This document shows, one piece after another, positions 36,106 through 48,086 of a DNA stretch of 64,000 nt. The notes below the pieces were generated by a model. The model was not told where the DNA came from, made no database searches, and saw nothing but the letters and a program-made list of their open reading frames with translations. How positions within the stretch are numbered: position 1 is the first letter of the stretch; every line of letters begins with the position of its first letter. Where the stretch lies: positions 38,659,858 to 38,723,857 of the forward strand of contig CM057230.1 of assembly GCA_029891385.1 (NCBI GenBank). The letters run 5' to 3'. This DNA is from Erythroxylum novogranatense (taxonomy: Eukaryota > Streptophyta > Magnoliopsida > Malpighiales > Erythroxylaceae). The translations under genes and the position numbers were made by a program.

Positions 36106-36600
36106 GTGACATTTGATTTTAATGAGCTATGTAAGATTGCATTTGATGAACTTAAGGAGAAACTCACTACAACCCTAATTATTCAGCCATTGAAATGGGA
36201 CTTTCCCTTTGAACTAATGTGCGATGCCTCGGAATATGCAGGTGGAGTAGTTTTGCGGCAAAAGGTGGACAAAGTACCTCATGTCATTTACTATACTTCT
36301 ATGACACATAACGATGTTTATAAGAATTATTCCACGATAGACAAAGAATTTTTGGCTGTAGTTTTTAGGTTGAAAAAGTTCCAGTCTTAACTATAGGGTA
36401 CAAGGGTGATCATTTATTCAGATCGTACAGCTCTGAAATATATGATGACTAAAAAAGAAGCAAAGTTAAGGTTGATTTAGTGAATCTTACTCCTCCAAGA
36501 GTTTGATTTGGAAATACGCGACAAGAAGGGAGCTAAAAATTTGGTAGCTGATTATCTCAGCAGGATCACTCCAATCAATACACCTAATATTCTCCAAGAT
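36106..36600 (+). pseudogene. Athila-like RNase H, broken
   Basis: FDELKEKLTTTLIIQPLKWD, LMCDASEYAGGVVLRQK (first Asp), NYSTIDKEFLAVVF (Glu), IIYSDRTALKYMM (Asp), FDLEIRDKKGAKNLVADYLS (last Asp). The catalytic residues remain but stops break the frame near 36389 and 36478. Confidence 0.85.
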
Positions 36601-36783
36601 GAATTTCTGGAAGAAAATCTCTTCATAATTTAATAGGTAATTCCATGGTATGTTGACATAGTAAATTTCTTAGTAACTAAGTCCTTACCTAGTGATTTAT
36701 CTAGAGTTGAAAAGGATAAAATTAAATGAGAGGCTAAATATTACATATGGGATGAACCTCATCCTTAGAAATTTTATGTTGTT

Positions 36784-37066
36784 TTGATTATTAGAAGGTA
36801 TGTTGCAAATGATGAAATTCCTTCTATATTAAATTTTTGTCATTCATCTATGTGTGGGGAACACTTTGGGCCCAAAAGAACAGCTCTTAAAGTTCTTGAA
36901 TGTGGATTATTTTGGCCTAAGCTATTTTATGATACTGACATGTTTTGTAAGTCTTATGATCATTGTCAAAGAATAGGTAGCTTGGGATTAAGAGATCAGA
37001 TGCTACTTACTAACATTTTGGTATGTGAGATTTTTGATGTATGGGGAATAGACTTTATAGGTCTTT
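36784..37066 (+). pseudogene. Athila-like integrase, first part
   Basis: FCHSSMCGEHFGPKRTALKV and CKSYDHCQRIG form the HHCC zinc finger. VWGIDFIGL contains the first catalytic Asp. The copia insertion cuts it at 37066; the core continues at 61134. Confidence 0.85.
37062..37066 (+). repeat. Target duplication TCTTT, left of copia element
   Basis: TCTTT directly before TGTAGGAAAATCCC; repeated at 61129-61133. Confidence 0.93.
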
Positions 37067-38994
37067 TGTAGGAAAATCCCGGGAGGTACATCACATGTAC
37101 CGGCAGCGGAAAACAAAAATTTTTGTTCCCAGGACTTTCCCGAATCCCAGGATCCAGGTATCCGTATGAAGACATCAACCTAAATAGCCAAAGAGACTAT
37201 CTCTAAAGGTGATCCACGCAGAGATCGAGAAAATCTAACCGGTCAAACCCTTTGACCCGGAATATAGAAACAGATTAAAGGCTGCTAGACCTACCTCATC
37301 TGGAGAGCTTGAGAGAAAGCGTTGGAACCCTTGAGAAGTAGAGAAGAAAGCGATGATGCCTTTAGGAAGAAAGCTTGAAAACCATTTTCAAAGGAAACTT
37401 AACACTTAAGTTTTCCACTTCTCTTCCAACACATAAGCACCGTCGACCATCATGCCTCATCTCTACCTTTTCTATGTCTTTTAACTCTTTAAAAGACATG
37501 TAGAAAACTTATGGTGGAAGCTTGTCCACGTTTTCCTCTTTATATATATATATAAAGTTAAACTTAAAGATAAAGCTTCCTCTCCTCCTCCTTCCACGTG
37601 CATGTCCATATATATATAATAATTAATTAATTAATTACTTAATTAATTAACATATATATAATTACTAAGAGGTCCAGTCAAACTGGGGTCGGTCCTACCG
37701 GCCTACCGGGCCCCGGTGCTGAAACAACTCCGGAAACCTTTCTTAGCAATATTGATGTCGCGATCTCATCGGGACATATCCCAATCCCATTGGGATCCAG
37801 TTAATCCTAATGCTCTCCATAATTGGAACTCGTCAATACTATTTCTGATTCTTTGAAACACTCTTATCGTGTGACCCTTTAGGCTCCGGTTATGTTGGCC
37901 ACTTAGATTAACAATTAATCTGAGCAAGTCATGAGTGGTATCTAGCAACACATCATGACCCCCAATTGACCGGAAAGTAATCGGTTTGATGTATTCATCA
38001 CGAACCAGATCACGAACCCTTCCATAGACAATTACTGCAATTCGTCCTTTCACCATCCTATACCCCACTTGGTTATGAGTATGGTCAAAGTGTCAACTCT
38101 CACTAGATCGAGTCTAGCCCAAGTGATATCGGTTCTCGCCCGGGACTCATTACTTTATATGTCAATGAAGACACTCTTCATGACATACATGCCGCCACCT
38201 TAGTAATGATCCCGACAAGAGGCCATGGGTATCTCTTCTGCTAATCCAGAAGTGGTGAATCCTTTATTGGCTACTCAATTATCTTCGAATACCTCAAGCT
38301 GTTCCCAAGCACCACCCTATGAGTTACCTCTGGAAGGCAACAAGGAATGGAGTCAAAGCATAGGATCAGTATCCAAGATATCCTTGAGTACCTCAAGTCT
38401 AAGGATACTTGCACCATTGCTATGATGAGATTATCACTGACACTTAGATAAGATATCCATGTGATGATCTCATGACAGGTCATCCAATGAACTTACTACC
38501 GCTAGTAAGCATCCACATGTCAATTCTAAATATCTCATATTTACAGTTTCTGAGATCCACTGCTTGATCCAATCAAGGAATATGACATGTGCTAGTCTAT
38601 CCGGATTAATGATGTCCAGTCTCATTAATCCTATGACTAGGAGAATTCGACATCGACATAATTGCACATGATAGGAACCTCAGTAGTATGATCACATCAT
38701 AATTTCCTTCATACTATGTCATATATCATGGACTTCATTAATTCGATTAAAGATCCAATCAATTCATAAACAATGTTTATGAATATCAAATTAATGAATA
38801 ATGCCTTTTCTTTATTTATTCATAAAGTCTGCACACGACTTTGAATAAACCGCGCTAAAGGGATTGCCTTTAGGGCACAAATAAACAAGACCGAACCTTG
38901 AACAAGTCGACTTATCGAATGAACAAGTCGACTTATCGGTACCGAACATGTGTAAGTCGACTTACACATGGTACAAGTCGACTTATCACTTACA
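37067..38994 (-). repeat. Copia 3' LTR (1928 bp)
   Basis: In plus orientation it reads TGTAGGAAAATCCC...CACTTACA. It holds a (TA)7 tract at 37541-37554 and four copies of AAGTCGACTT at 38904-38984. Confidence 0.95.
38904..38984. repeat. AAGTCGACTT palindrome cluster in the 3' LTR (4 copies)
   Basis: Copies start at 38904, 38925, 38954 and 38975. The third is the centre of a 24-bp perfect palindrome (38947-38970). The other LTR has three copies (61059, 61088, 61109), lacking one 21-bp unit. Confidence 0.95.
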
Positions 38995-39005
38995 AATCTC
39001 CCACT
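38995..39005 (-). other. Polypurine tract of the copia element
   Basis: The minus strand reads AAGTGGGAGATT up to the LTR edge. Confidence 0.7.
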
Positions 39006-39728
39006 TGACCTAAAGCCAATCGCCTTAGTATCTAATACCATAAGCGAGTCCATGAGAATCACAATTCTCCTGTGACAATGGCTTTGTCAACGGAACAACA
39101 ACACTTTGTTCTGTGGGAATTCTCTCTATCAGGATATCATCTCGACTAATGATCTCCCGAATCGGTGAAGTACGAGTTCGGAGCGTTGATAAGACCTTGG
39201 TTCCTTTGCCTGCGCACTAGCCCCATTGTATCACAATACAATCCTATAGGCCCATCACAGCTAGGGACCAGATCAAGTTCAGTAATGAACTTCTTGATCC
39301 AAACCGCTTCCTTGCGCATCTCATGCGGCAATGTACTCTGCCTCGGTTGATGAATCAGTAGTCCTCTCTTGTTTGGAACTTTTCCAACTGACCGCCACGC
39401 TTTTCAGTGTGAATGTATATAACCTGATTGTGATTCAGAATTATCCTTATCAGATTAAATACTTGCATCTGAATGCCCGCTCACTTGGAGATTTCCATCT
39501 CCATATGTCAAGAAAACATCCTTAGTGCTTCGCAAGTACTTGAGGATATTCTTGACAGCCACCCAGTGACCCTCACTAGGATCCGATTGGTATCTGCTCG
39601 TAACACTTAGAGCATACGATACATCGGGCCTCGTACATAGCATTGTTCCATGCTAAACCTCTTTAGCATCTCATCTATGCACGATGATTGTGAAAGACCA
39701 AGCAACCTTTTGATTTATCTCTATAAAT
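39006..39728 (-). pseudogene. Copia RNase H, broken
   Basis: On the minus strand MLCTRPDVSYALSVTSRYQS and VAVKNILKYLRSTKD lie at 39455-39643, followed by KEAVWIKKFITELDLVPS and GLYCD at 39146-39331. The connecting SGYVF..WKSSKQ region is not readable in one frame. It degrades the RNA strand during cDNA synthesis. Confidence 0.82.
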
Positions 39729-40370
39729 CTATATCCCTAGGATATAAGTTGCTTCACAAAGGTCTTTCATCGCAAATTGATTGGACAACCAAATTTTAAC
39801 TGATTGCAGCATAGAGACATCGTTTCCTAGTAACAGTATGTCATCTACATACAACATAAGGAATACGATTGCAGTCTTATTAACCTTCTTATACACACAA
39901 TGATCATCCGGATTTTGTGAGAAATCAAACTCTTTGAGTACCTCATCAAAACGGATATTCGAACTCCTGGATGCTTGCTTCAATCCAAACATGGATTTCT
40001 GAAGCTTGCATACCTTTTCGCCATCGATGAAAGTGAAGCCCTCAGGTTATGTCATACACATCCTCGGGTAGATTTCCTCTCAGGAAAGCTGTCTTCACAT
40101 CCATTTGCCATATCTCATAATCATAATGAGTGGCAATGGCTAGGAGTATCCTAATGGATTTAAGCATTGCTACGGGACTGAAGATCTCGTCATAGTCAAC
40201 TCTTTGTCTGTGACAAAATCCTTTAACCAGAAGCATTGCTTTATAGGTAATCAAATTACCATCCATGTTGGTTTTCTTCTGAAAACTCCTTTGCACCCCG
40301 TGGGTTTTATCCTTCAGTGTAACAACCAAAGTCCATACTTGGTTTTCATACATGGAATCCATTTGATTTC
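39729..40370 (-). pseudogene. Copia reverse transcriptase, broken
   Basis: MDSMYENQVWTLV, KKTNMDGNLITYKAMLLVKG, YDEIFSPVAMLKSIRILLAI and WQMDVKTAFLRGNL lie at 40042-40362. After a frame break come MFGLKQASRSSNIRFDE and the intact catalytic LYVDDILLLGNDV at 39729-39992. Confidence 0.92.
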
Positions 40371-41514
40371 ATGGCACAAAGCCATGTTCCGGACTCGAAC
40401 TTTTCGAACACTGTTCATAGATAGTAAGCATCATCTCATATGAGCAATACGTCATTCTGTTCACTTACAAGAAATTCTTATCTCTCGAACAAAGTCGTAT
40501 CCTACTTAACCTCTGAAATTCGTGTGTAGTAGAAGGTTGAAGCTGTTACCTCATCTATATGAGTTCTGAGTTTGATTCAGCGATTGATCTATGTTTGTTC
40601 GAGCATCTTGAACTTCTCCAAGTTCAACTTTTCTCCCACTGTCCTCTTGTAAAAGAAACTCTTTCTTTAAGAAAACAGCATGCTTGGAAACAAATAACTT
40701 TTGTTCCTCGGCAAGGTAGAATTGATATTCCACGAACAAACACTTGTCGACTTTTACATCAAATGTATCTCGATCGTGTCCGCTTCACGTAAGGTGACAA
40801 TCCCAAACTTTCAGATGAGAAAGATAGGCTTTCGGTTAGTCCATATCTCCATATGGAGTAACCACAACTATCTTTAATGGAACTACATTTAGCAAGTAAG
40901 CAAATTCTCGAGGCATATTCCCAAAGCTGCGTAAAACCTATCATCAATCGCACCATGTCTAACAAGGTTCGATATCTCCTTTCACCACACCATCAGGTTG
41001 CGGCGTGTAAGGTGGAGTGTCTTGAGATAAAATCCCATTATCTCGAGATAATCCAAAACTATTGGTCTAAGCATTTTCCACCACGATCGATCGTAATGTA
41101 TTCATACTTTTACCAAGTTAGTTTTCTACTTCATTTCGGATTATTTGAGCGTTTCAAACGCTTGATTTGTATCTCATCGATCTGATACCTATATCGTGAA
41201 TAATCACCGATAAAAGTAATGAAGTAAAGACAACCACTTCTGGCATGGATGGACATCGGACCACATACATCTGAATGTATTAGGTCTAATACTCCATTCA
41301 TTCGTTCACCCTTTCCTTTAAAGGATAACTTAGTCATCTTGCCTAATAAACAAGATTCGCATGTGTCATATGATTCATAATCAAATGACCCTAAACATCC
41401 ACTCTTATGGAGCTTAGCGATGCGTGTCTCATTTATATGGCCAAGCCGATAATGCCATAAGTAAGTTGATTTTAAATTATCTCGATTATGTCTTTTCGCG
41501 TCATTGACATTCTT
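40371..41514 (-). pseudogene. Copia integrase, broken
   Basis: TYLWHYRLGHINETRIAKLH with ESCLLGKMTK forms the HHCC finger (41300-41470). HSDVCGPMSIHARSG and FITFIGDYSRY follow (first Asp). The rest of the core is in shifted frames near 40950-41130, with MLDMVRLM at 40959, and the tail VEYQFYLAEEQKLFVSKHAV lies near 40735. The upstream part lies beyond the LARD insert at 55881. Confidence 0.85.
41510..41514 (+). repeat. Target duplication TTCTT, left of the LARD
   Basis: TTCTT precedes TGTAACATCCC; repeated at 55876-55880. Confidence 0.93.
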
Positions 41515-43980
41515 TGTAACATCCCACCCCCTCCTGGAAGGGTAAAATAGTAAAATTGGCATAGGATGAGATTGGTAAGGAATAATTAGTACTGTTTGTG
41601 CATAATAGGATTGATACACAGTATCAATTGTGTATATGGAATTACGGTATATGCATTCATGATAATTCCCGGTAATTGGGCCTAAAACAATTTTATTGTG
41701 ATTAACAGGGTTATGGGATTTGAAAATTATTCGAGTCTTATTTGTTAAGCGTTTTCGATTTTAAGGATTTTCAGAATTTTTTGGAATTTTTGGAGAAAAT
41801 TTTGACCGCAAAATTGCCAGAATCGCCTAAACTTGTTTTGGGATAGAAAAGGTGATTTTGTGATTGAAAATTATTTGGAGTGCATTGTTACTGTTTTATA
41901 ATTTTAGGAATTTCATTAATTCTCAGAAAAATAATTCGGGAAATTCTCGGATCAATAAATCGCCAATTAATAATCCTATCGCGTTCTCGGTAGCAAAAAT
42001 CGCTACCCACTGATACTGTAATATTGGGTATTTTATTTTGGGACTGAAAGTAGGGTCATTGGAGTTTAATGGAGTAACATTTTTGATCTGGATTAAACAA
42101 ATATATCTTGACTTTTCTTAAAATAATTGACCAATGGTATGTTGCCATTTAAAAGCAACATTTAATGCTTCCTCTTGAATGTTCTCGGATGTGTAAGTGT
42201 TTAAAGGAAAGGAAGAAGGAATTTTTGTGCTTTGGTTACTCTCCACCCGAAAACACACTTCTCCTTTGCATGTACATTGAAAATTTTCTCATCTTTCTTT
42301 ACAACTTCAAGATACCATCTCTATAATTCCCTCAAAATTAGATGATGAGTTTTGTGTATACTTGAGAATGGAAGGAGATTGATCCTTGGTGAAGAAGTTG
42401 GAAAGTGGTTGTTGAGGTTTGAAGGAGGTTTTAAGTTGGTAAGTATTTACTTAAGTTTGATCTTTAAATGATGTTGCATATGGAATTAAATGCCATGATA
42501 GTATGGGGGTAGTTTATATAAGGATTTAAAGCATGTATAAGGTTCATGTAGACATTAAAGTGTTGATTATTATGATTTAAAGTAAGGGGCATAAAGCTAA
42601 GTGGTGACTGAATTGAAAGTAATGATATGGTTTGATTTTGAATTGATTATGGATAATTAATTGAGTATCTGAATTGAGGAATTTAATGTTGTAAATTTTT
42701 CAGTATTAACCCTAACATATGTATGATTGTAGTGATATTTAATTTGTATTTATTTTGATGTCTAGTGATGTGAAAAAGGCATTGGAAGTGATTGAACTAA
42801 GGTTAACATTAAATCTGGAAAGTTAGAGTTGAGATTGATGTTACTGTTTTATTCATAACTTATTGTGTAGAAATGTAAATGAGGTAAGGTTAGTGGCCAC
42901 TGAAACTTTGGGATGTTGGCTTCAATTTAGTGTGAAATAGGTGTTGTTTAATTTCAATGATAGAAGGGTGAATTTTTGAATGGGAAAGTTCCTGTTCCAT
43001 TGCCTATGAACAGTAACCGCAACCATGACATCTGAGTTTTGTTGATTTTTTATGAATTAATTGAAATGGAATTAGGGAGAATGGTCTTCATGGAAGTTGT
43101 AGCATATTTGATTATATTTCCATTGCTACTGATCTTGCTATTTTTGGAATTATATATTGGGAGATATGAATTGATTACTAATGACTGGTTTTGAGCAGTT
43201 TGGATGAAACCTAGCTTAAGTGTGATTTTGTGAGTTTACTGATTGGAGGCAATTTTAACATTTTAAGTGGACTGAATTGGTGTGAGTGAGCTTCTGAAAA
43301 GTTGTATAGGAAAAGATTACCTTGAAAATGACATATGGTTTGTAATTTTTAGAAGCCAGAATTGGGAGTTATGATTTTTCAAAAACTGACCCTACATTAG
43401 GTTATGAATGGCTGATCATAACAGACACTTCCATAACAGTTTTGAAATTGTTAGAGATTGAATTGGATGTTGAGTGCTTCATGAAAATTGAAGTTTGAGA
43501 TGTGATATTTTCAGGGATATAAAGTTCTGAATTTACTGACTTGTATATAGGGAGTTATGCTTGTTGTAATGTTACAGCCCATATGGAAGGATTTCAGGGA
43601 CAGTGACATTGAATGAATTAATTGACTGGTTTAGAAATAGAATTTGATTCTGGGTTGTTCATGAAAGTTGTAAAGGACATTGTGAACTTATTGACCATAT
43701 TTTTGTGGTAATTTATTACTAAGGAATCAGTGAGTTATGAAATTGCAAATGTACTGCCCTGTGTTGAGGGAAATTGTGAAGGCAGAAGGTTTGATGGCTT
43801 ATTTGACACCCTTAGGGTTGGAATTGATTTTTATGGTCTTCTAGAGAATTGTAGAGCTTTTCATAAGCTTTCCAATGAGGTATAGTGGGCATTTTTCTGA
43901 TTTATGTGCTAAAAGTTAGAGTAGTTGGAAATTAGGAATTGAAATCTGGAAAAAAGAAAGGGACAAGGTAGTAGGAAGGA

Positions 43981-44165
43981 ACTCGCGGCTCATGAGGGCG
44001 GCGTCCGCCTCATGAGGCGAGACAGCTAGCCGTCTCATGAGGGCGACGCCGCCTAGCGAGGCGAAATCAGACGGACTGGTCGCGAGGGCGACGCCTCGCC
44101 CTCGCGACAAAATGAGGCGTATCCGCCTCGCGAGGGCGGCGTCTCGCCCCCGCGAGGCAGACGCA
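43981..44165. repeat. GC-rich CpG palindrome block, LARD LTR copy 1
   Basis: Repeats built from GCGAGGGCGACGCC and GCCTCGCGAGGCGAGAC. In this copy many CGCG positions read CATG, as if both CpGs were deaminated. Confidence 0.9.
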
Positions 44166-44622
44166 TGGAAATTTTTATTTTTTAAATTTTATTTGGTATT
44201 AAATTGATCCGATTGTTCTGTTGTCAATTTCTTTCCCGTCCGACGTCCGATTGACCTGATTCCAGAGGCATCGGATTCGTTGAACATTTAATTTCATATT
44301 ATGAGAAAACGGGAATTTTTAGACGGGAATTTGACGTAGCCCCTATTGACGGAACATGTAAACACTGTTTTATTTAATTGAGGACCTATAGAGGTCCGAA
44401 TTGCGCACCGTCAGCGCCTATGGATTTCTAATTTTTCATAGAATTTTATTATGGGAAAATATTGAGTTAGGACCGGGAATTCATGAACATGCATATCTCA
44501 TCATCATGAGCACAAATTTCATATTTAGTGACTCGTATTTTTTCGATTCATATAGAGGTCCAATTGGAGCGTCGATTGACCGACGTCACGTAGGTTTTTC
44601 GGCATTAGCTCGGAAGCAATAG

Positions 44623-45490
44623 GTGAGTAACCTAGATGGTTTCTCAAATTTTTATGTGTTTAATATTTCGCGATTATGCCATGTGGAGATAATGGATGGG
44701 TATATGTGTGTTTGACTTTGATTGATTTGGACCATAGGTGTCGAAATATTGGGAATGAGATAACGAAGTGCTACTTGTGTGTATTGTTTGTGAATGTTTA
44801 CATTGGAGATCTCGGACCAAAGGTCCGAGGAAATAAGATTGATATCGAAGTGTTAATTATCTGTCTCGATCATGGATGTATTTGTAAATGCGATATGGTA
44901 TGACGCAATAAATTGGAAAATATATGATTGAAATACGGACCGAAGGTCCGAGGAAATGGAAATGGCATTGAATGTAAGTGATAGAAATAGCTGTAAATGA
45001 AAATTTGAAACATATGCATTCATGCATAAGGACATGCTCAGATAAAAGCGGTTGATGGAGCGACCACCGTGTCGGGGCATATCACGCCTAACGTATGTGA
45101 GAGCTTTCACCAACGACAAGACCTCGGGTCCAACGTATTGAGCCTCGGGCTCAATGTATCGAGGCTTCAAGCCCAATGTTTGAGCCCTTGGCTCAACGCA
45201 ATGTGCCCGTTCTTGGGGCGAGCCAAGCGCAGTCACAATAACATAATGAAAATGGAAAGGGTCTCATGTGCATTGCATATATGGTATGATTAACTGTGGA
45301 TTGTATGATAGGCGATTCGCCTTACATTTGTGAAATGTGATTGTACGTATTATTTGGTATTACTTTTGTAAATCGTGATCGTATGTGATAATTGGTAAAG
45401 TGTTTGAACATACATGAATTGAGTGAACCATCGATGATGGTTTCTCACTGAGTTCGCAAAACTCACCCAAAATTTGCATCTATTTTTCAG
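44623..45490 (+). other. Putative leader intron, LARD LTR copy 1 (868 nt)
   Basis: Donor CAATAG|GTGAGTAACC; inverted repeat ACCATCGATGATGGT at 45428-45442; hairpin GAGTT-CGCAA-AACTC at 45450-45464 running into ACCC; acceptor CTATTTTTCAG|GTCC at 45490. Inside are two perfect hairpins (44811-44829 and 44936-44950), each followed by AGGAAAT. Splicing is inferred. Confidence 0.45.
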
Positions 45491-45891
45491 GTCCTGAAGA
45501 ATACCCCGGTTGACACGGAGTATATCTACCAGAGCGAGTAAAGGTTAGAGGTCGGGATCGGTTAGGTCTCGCATTAGTGTTTTAGTAAATTGTATTCCGC
45601 AATCAACGTATAACAAGGCATTGTATTTTCTTGAGCCATTGTGGTAGTAATATTTCTTGCATTGGTGATTGTAATTATTCTTTGGATGGTGTAATAACTG
45701 AAACTGGTTTTTATTGAACACGGTTTTAATTACTTACTGTGTTTGCCGTGTGAACGTGGAGTTAATGGCTACAAAAGAAAAGAAAAAAAGTATCTGAATT
45801 TTAAATCGACCGATGTAGACGCCACTCTCGTGGACGCGGACTCGGATATCACCAACGATATCGGGTTGGTCTTACGGAGTGGGGTGTTACA

Positions 45892-46133
45892 TTTAGGAAA
45901 ATCCTTAAAATCAAAACGCTTAACAAGCCGACTCGAATAATTTTCAAATCCATAACCCGTTAATCACAATAAAATTGCTTTAGGCCCAATTACCGGAATT
46001 ATCATGAATGCATATACCGTAATTCCATATACACAATTGATCACATGTATCAATCCTATTATGCACAAACAAGTACTAATTATTCCTTACCAATCTCATC
46101 CTATGCCAATTTTACTATTTTACCTTCCGGAGG
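45892..46133 (-). repeat. Inverted LTR head fragment inside the LARD 5' region
   Basis: After TTTAGG (the first six bases of the internal region) the sequence is the reverse complement of about LTR positions 15-275, ending in TTACCTTCCGGAGGG. It then joins at GATAGTAGGAAGG to a forward LTR tail. Confidence 0.88.
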
Positions 46134-46775
46134 GATAGTAGGAAGGAACTTCGGCTCATGAGGGCGACGCCGCCTCGCGGAGGCGAGACAACTAGCCAAA
46201 TCTCGCGGGCGACGCTCGCCTCGAGGCTAAATCGACGGATGGTCGCGAGGCGGACGCCGCCTCGCGACAAAATGAGGCGTATCCGCCTCGCGAGGGCGGC
46301 GTCTCGCCCCCGCGAGGCAGACGCATGGAAATTTTTATTTTTAAATTTTATTTGGTATTAAATTGATCCGATTGTTCATTGTCAATTTCTTTCCGTCCGA
46401 CGTCCGATTGACCTGATTCGGAGGCATCGGATTCGTTGAACATTTAATTTCATATTATGAGAAAACGGAATTTTTAGGCGGAATTTGGCGTAGCCTATTG
46501 ACGGAACATGTAAACACTGTTTTATTTAATTGAGGACCTATAGAGGTCCGAATTGCGCACCGTCAGCGCCTATGGATTTCTAATTTTTCATAGAATTTTA
46601 TTATGGGAAAATATTGAGTTAGGACCGGGAATTCATGAACATGCATATCTCATCATCATGAGCACAAATTTTATATTTAGTGACTCGTACTTTTTCTGAT
46701 TCATATAGAGGTCCAATTGGAGCGTCGATTGACCGACGTCATAGAGGTTTTCCGGCATTAGCTCGGAAGCAATAG

Positions 46776-47662
46776 GTGAGTAACCTAGATGGTTTCTCAA
46801 TTTTTTATGTGTTTAATATTTCACGATTATGCCATGTGGAGATAATGGATGGGTATATGTGTGTTTGACTTTGATTGATTTCGGACCATAGGTGTCTGAA
46901 ATATTGGGAATGAGATAACGAAGTGCTACTTGTGTGTGACTGTTTGTGAATGTTTACATTGGAGATCTCGGACCAAAGGTCCGAGGAAATAGGGATTGAT
47001 ATCGAAGTGTTAATTATCTGTCTCGATACATGGGATGTGACTGTAAATGCGATATGGTATGACGCAATAAATTGGAAAAATATATGATTGAAATACCGGA
47101 CCGAAGGTCCGAGGAAATGGGAAATGGCATTGAATGTAAGTGATAGAAATAACTGTAAATGAAAATTGAAACATATGCATTCATGCATAAGGACATGATC
47201 AGATAAAGGCAGTTGTGACTGGAGCAGCCACCGTATCAGGGCATATCACGCCCAACGTATGTGAGAGCTTTCAGCTCAACGCACAGGACCTCAGGTCCAA
47301 CGTATTCAGAGCCTCAGGCTCAATGTATCAGGGCTTCAAGCCCAATGTTTCAGAGCCACTGGCTCAACGCAATGTGCCCGTTACTGGGACAGTTTCAGGC
47401 GCACGGTCACAATAACATAATGAAAATGGAAAGGGTCTCATGTGCATTGCATATATGGTATGATTAACTGTGGATTGTATGATAGGCGATTCGCCTTACA
47501 TTTGTGAAATGTGATTGTACGTATTATTTGGTATTACTTTTGTAAATCGTGATCGTATGTGATAATTGGTAAAGTGTTTGAACATGCATGAATTGAGTGA
47601 ACCATCGATGATGGTTTCTCTTGAGTTCATAAAACTCACCCAAAATTTGCATCTATTTTCAG
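46776..47662 (+). other. Putative leader intron, LARD LTR copy 2 (887 nt)
   Basis: Donor AATAG|GTGAGTAACC, hairpin GAGTT-CATAA-AACTC before ACCC, acceptor CTATTTTCAG|GTCTG. It keeps the best version of the internal hairpin array (47239-47365). Confidence 0.45.
47239..47365 (+). repeat. Array of six short hairpins at about 22-nt spacing
   Basis: Hairpins at 47239-47253 (GGGC/GCCC), 47265-47277 (GAGCT/AGCTC), 47286-47298 (GGACC/GGTCC), 47309-47321 (GAGCC/GGCTC), 47331-47343 (GGGCTT/AAGCCC) and 47353-47365 (GAGCC/GGCTC). The spacers are alike (AACGTATTCA, AATGTATCA, AATGTTTCA). Stems differ but stay paired. The two other LTR copies have weaker versions. Confidence 0.85.
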
Positions 47663-48073
47663 GTCTGAAGAATACCCGGTTGACAAGGAGTATATCTATT
47701 AGAGCGAGTAAAGGTTAGAGGTCGGGATCGGTTAGGTATCGCATTAGTGTTTTAGTAAATTGTATTCGCAATCTTTGTATAACAAGGCATTGTATTTTCT
47801 TGAGCCATTGTGGTAGTAATATTTCTTGCATTGGTGATTGTAATTATTCTTTGGATGACCGTAATAAGCTGAAACTGGTTTTATTGAACACGGATTTTAA
47901 TTACTTATCGTGTTTGCCGTGTGAGCGTGGAGTTAATGGCTACAAAAAGAAAAGAAAAAAAAGTATCTTGAATTTTTAAATCGGTGATGTAGTACGCCAC
48001 TCTCGTGGGGACGCGGACTCGGATATCACCAACGATATCGGGTTGGGTCTTACGAGATGGGGTGTTATTTAGG

Positions 48074-48086
48074 TGGTATCGAGCCC
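48074..48086 (+). other. LARD primer binding site, altered
   Basis: TGGTATCGAGCCC compared with the expected TGGTATCAGAGCC: CAG reads CG. It sits seven bases after the LTR end, as expected for an initiator-Met primer site. Confidence 0.75.

Larger units (their letters stand above)
41515..45891 (+). repeat. LARD 5' LTR, full copy (4377 bp)
   Basis: TGTAACATCCCACCCCC to GGGGTGTTACA. Near-identical to the 3' LTR over the first 2.4 kb, differing mainly by one-base homopolymer changes. It is followed at 45892 by TTTAGG and then an inverted LTR piece instead of the primer site. Confidence 0.93.
46134..48067 (+). repeat. LARD LTR 3' part, second copy on the left side
   Basis: Forward LTR sequence from just before the GC-rich block to GGGGTGTTA (terminal CA missing), then TTTAGG and the primer-like site. 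It has its own GC block (46140-46325). Confidence 0.9.

Noticed and set aside
38947..38970. 24-bp perfect palindrome as a transcription terminator
   Set aside because: No T run or termination context, and plant Pol II does not use such hairpins; it is part of the AAGTCGACTT cluster.
47215..47467. Two overlapping 66-68-codon frames over the hairpin array
   Set aside because: Frames do not persist in the other LTR copies, while the stems are more consistent; no domain.
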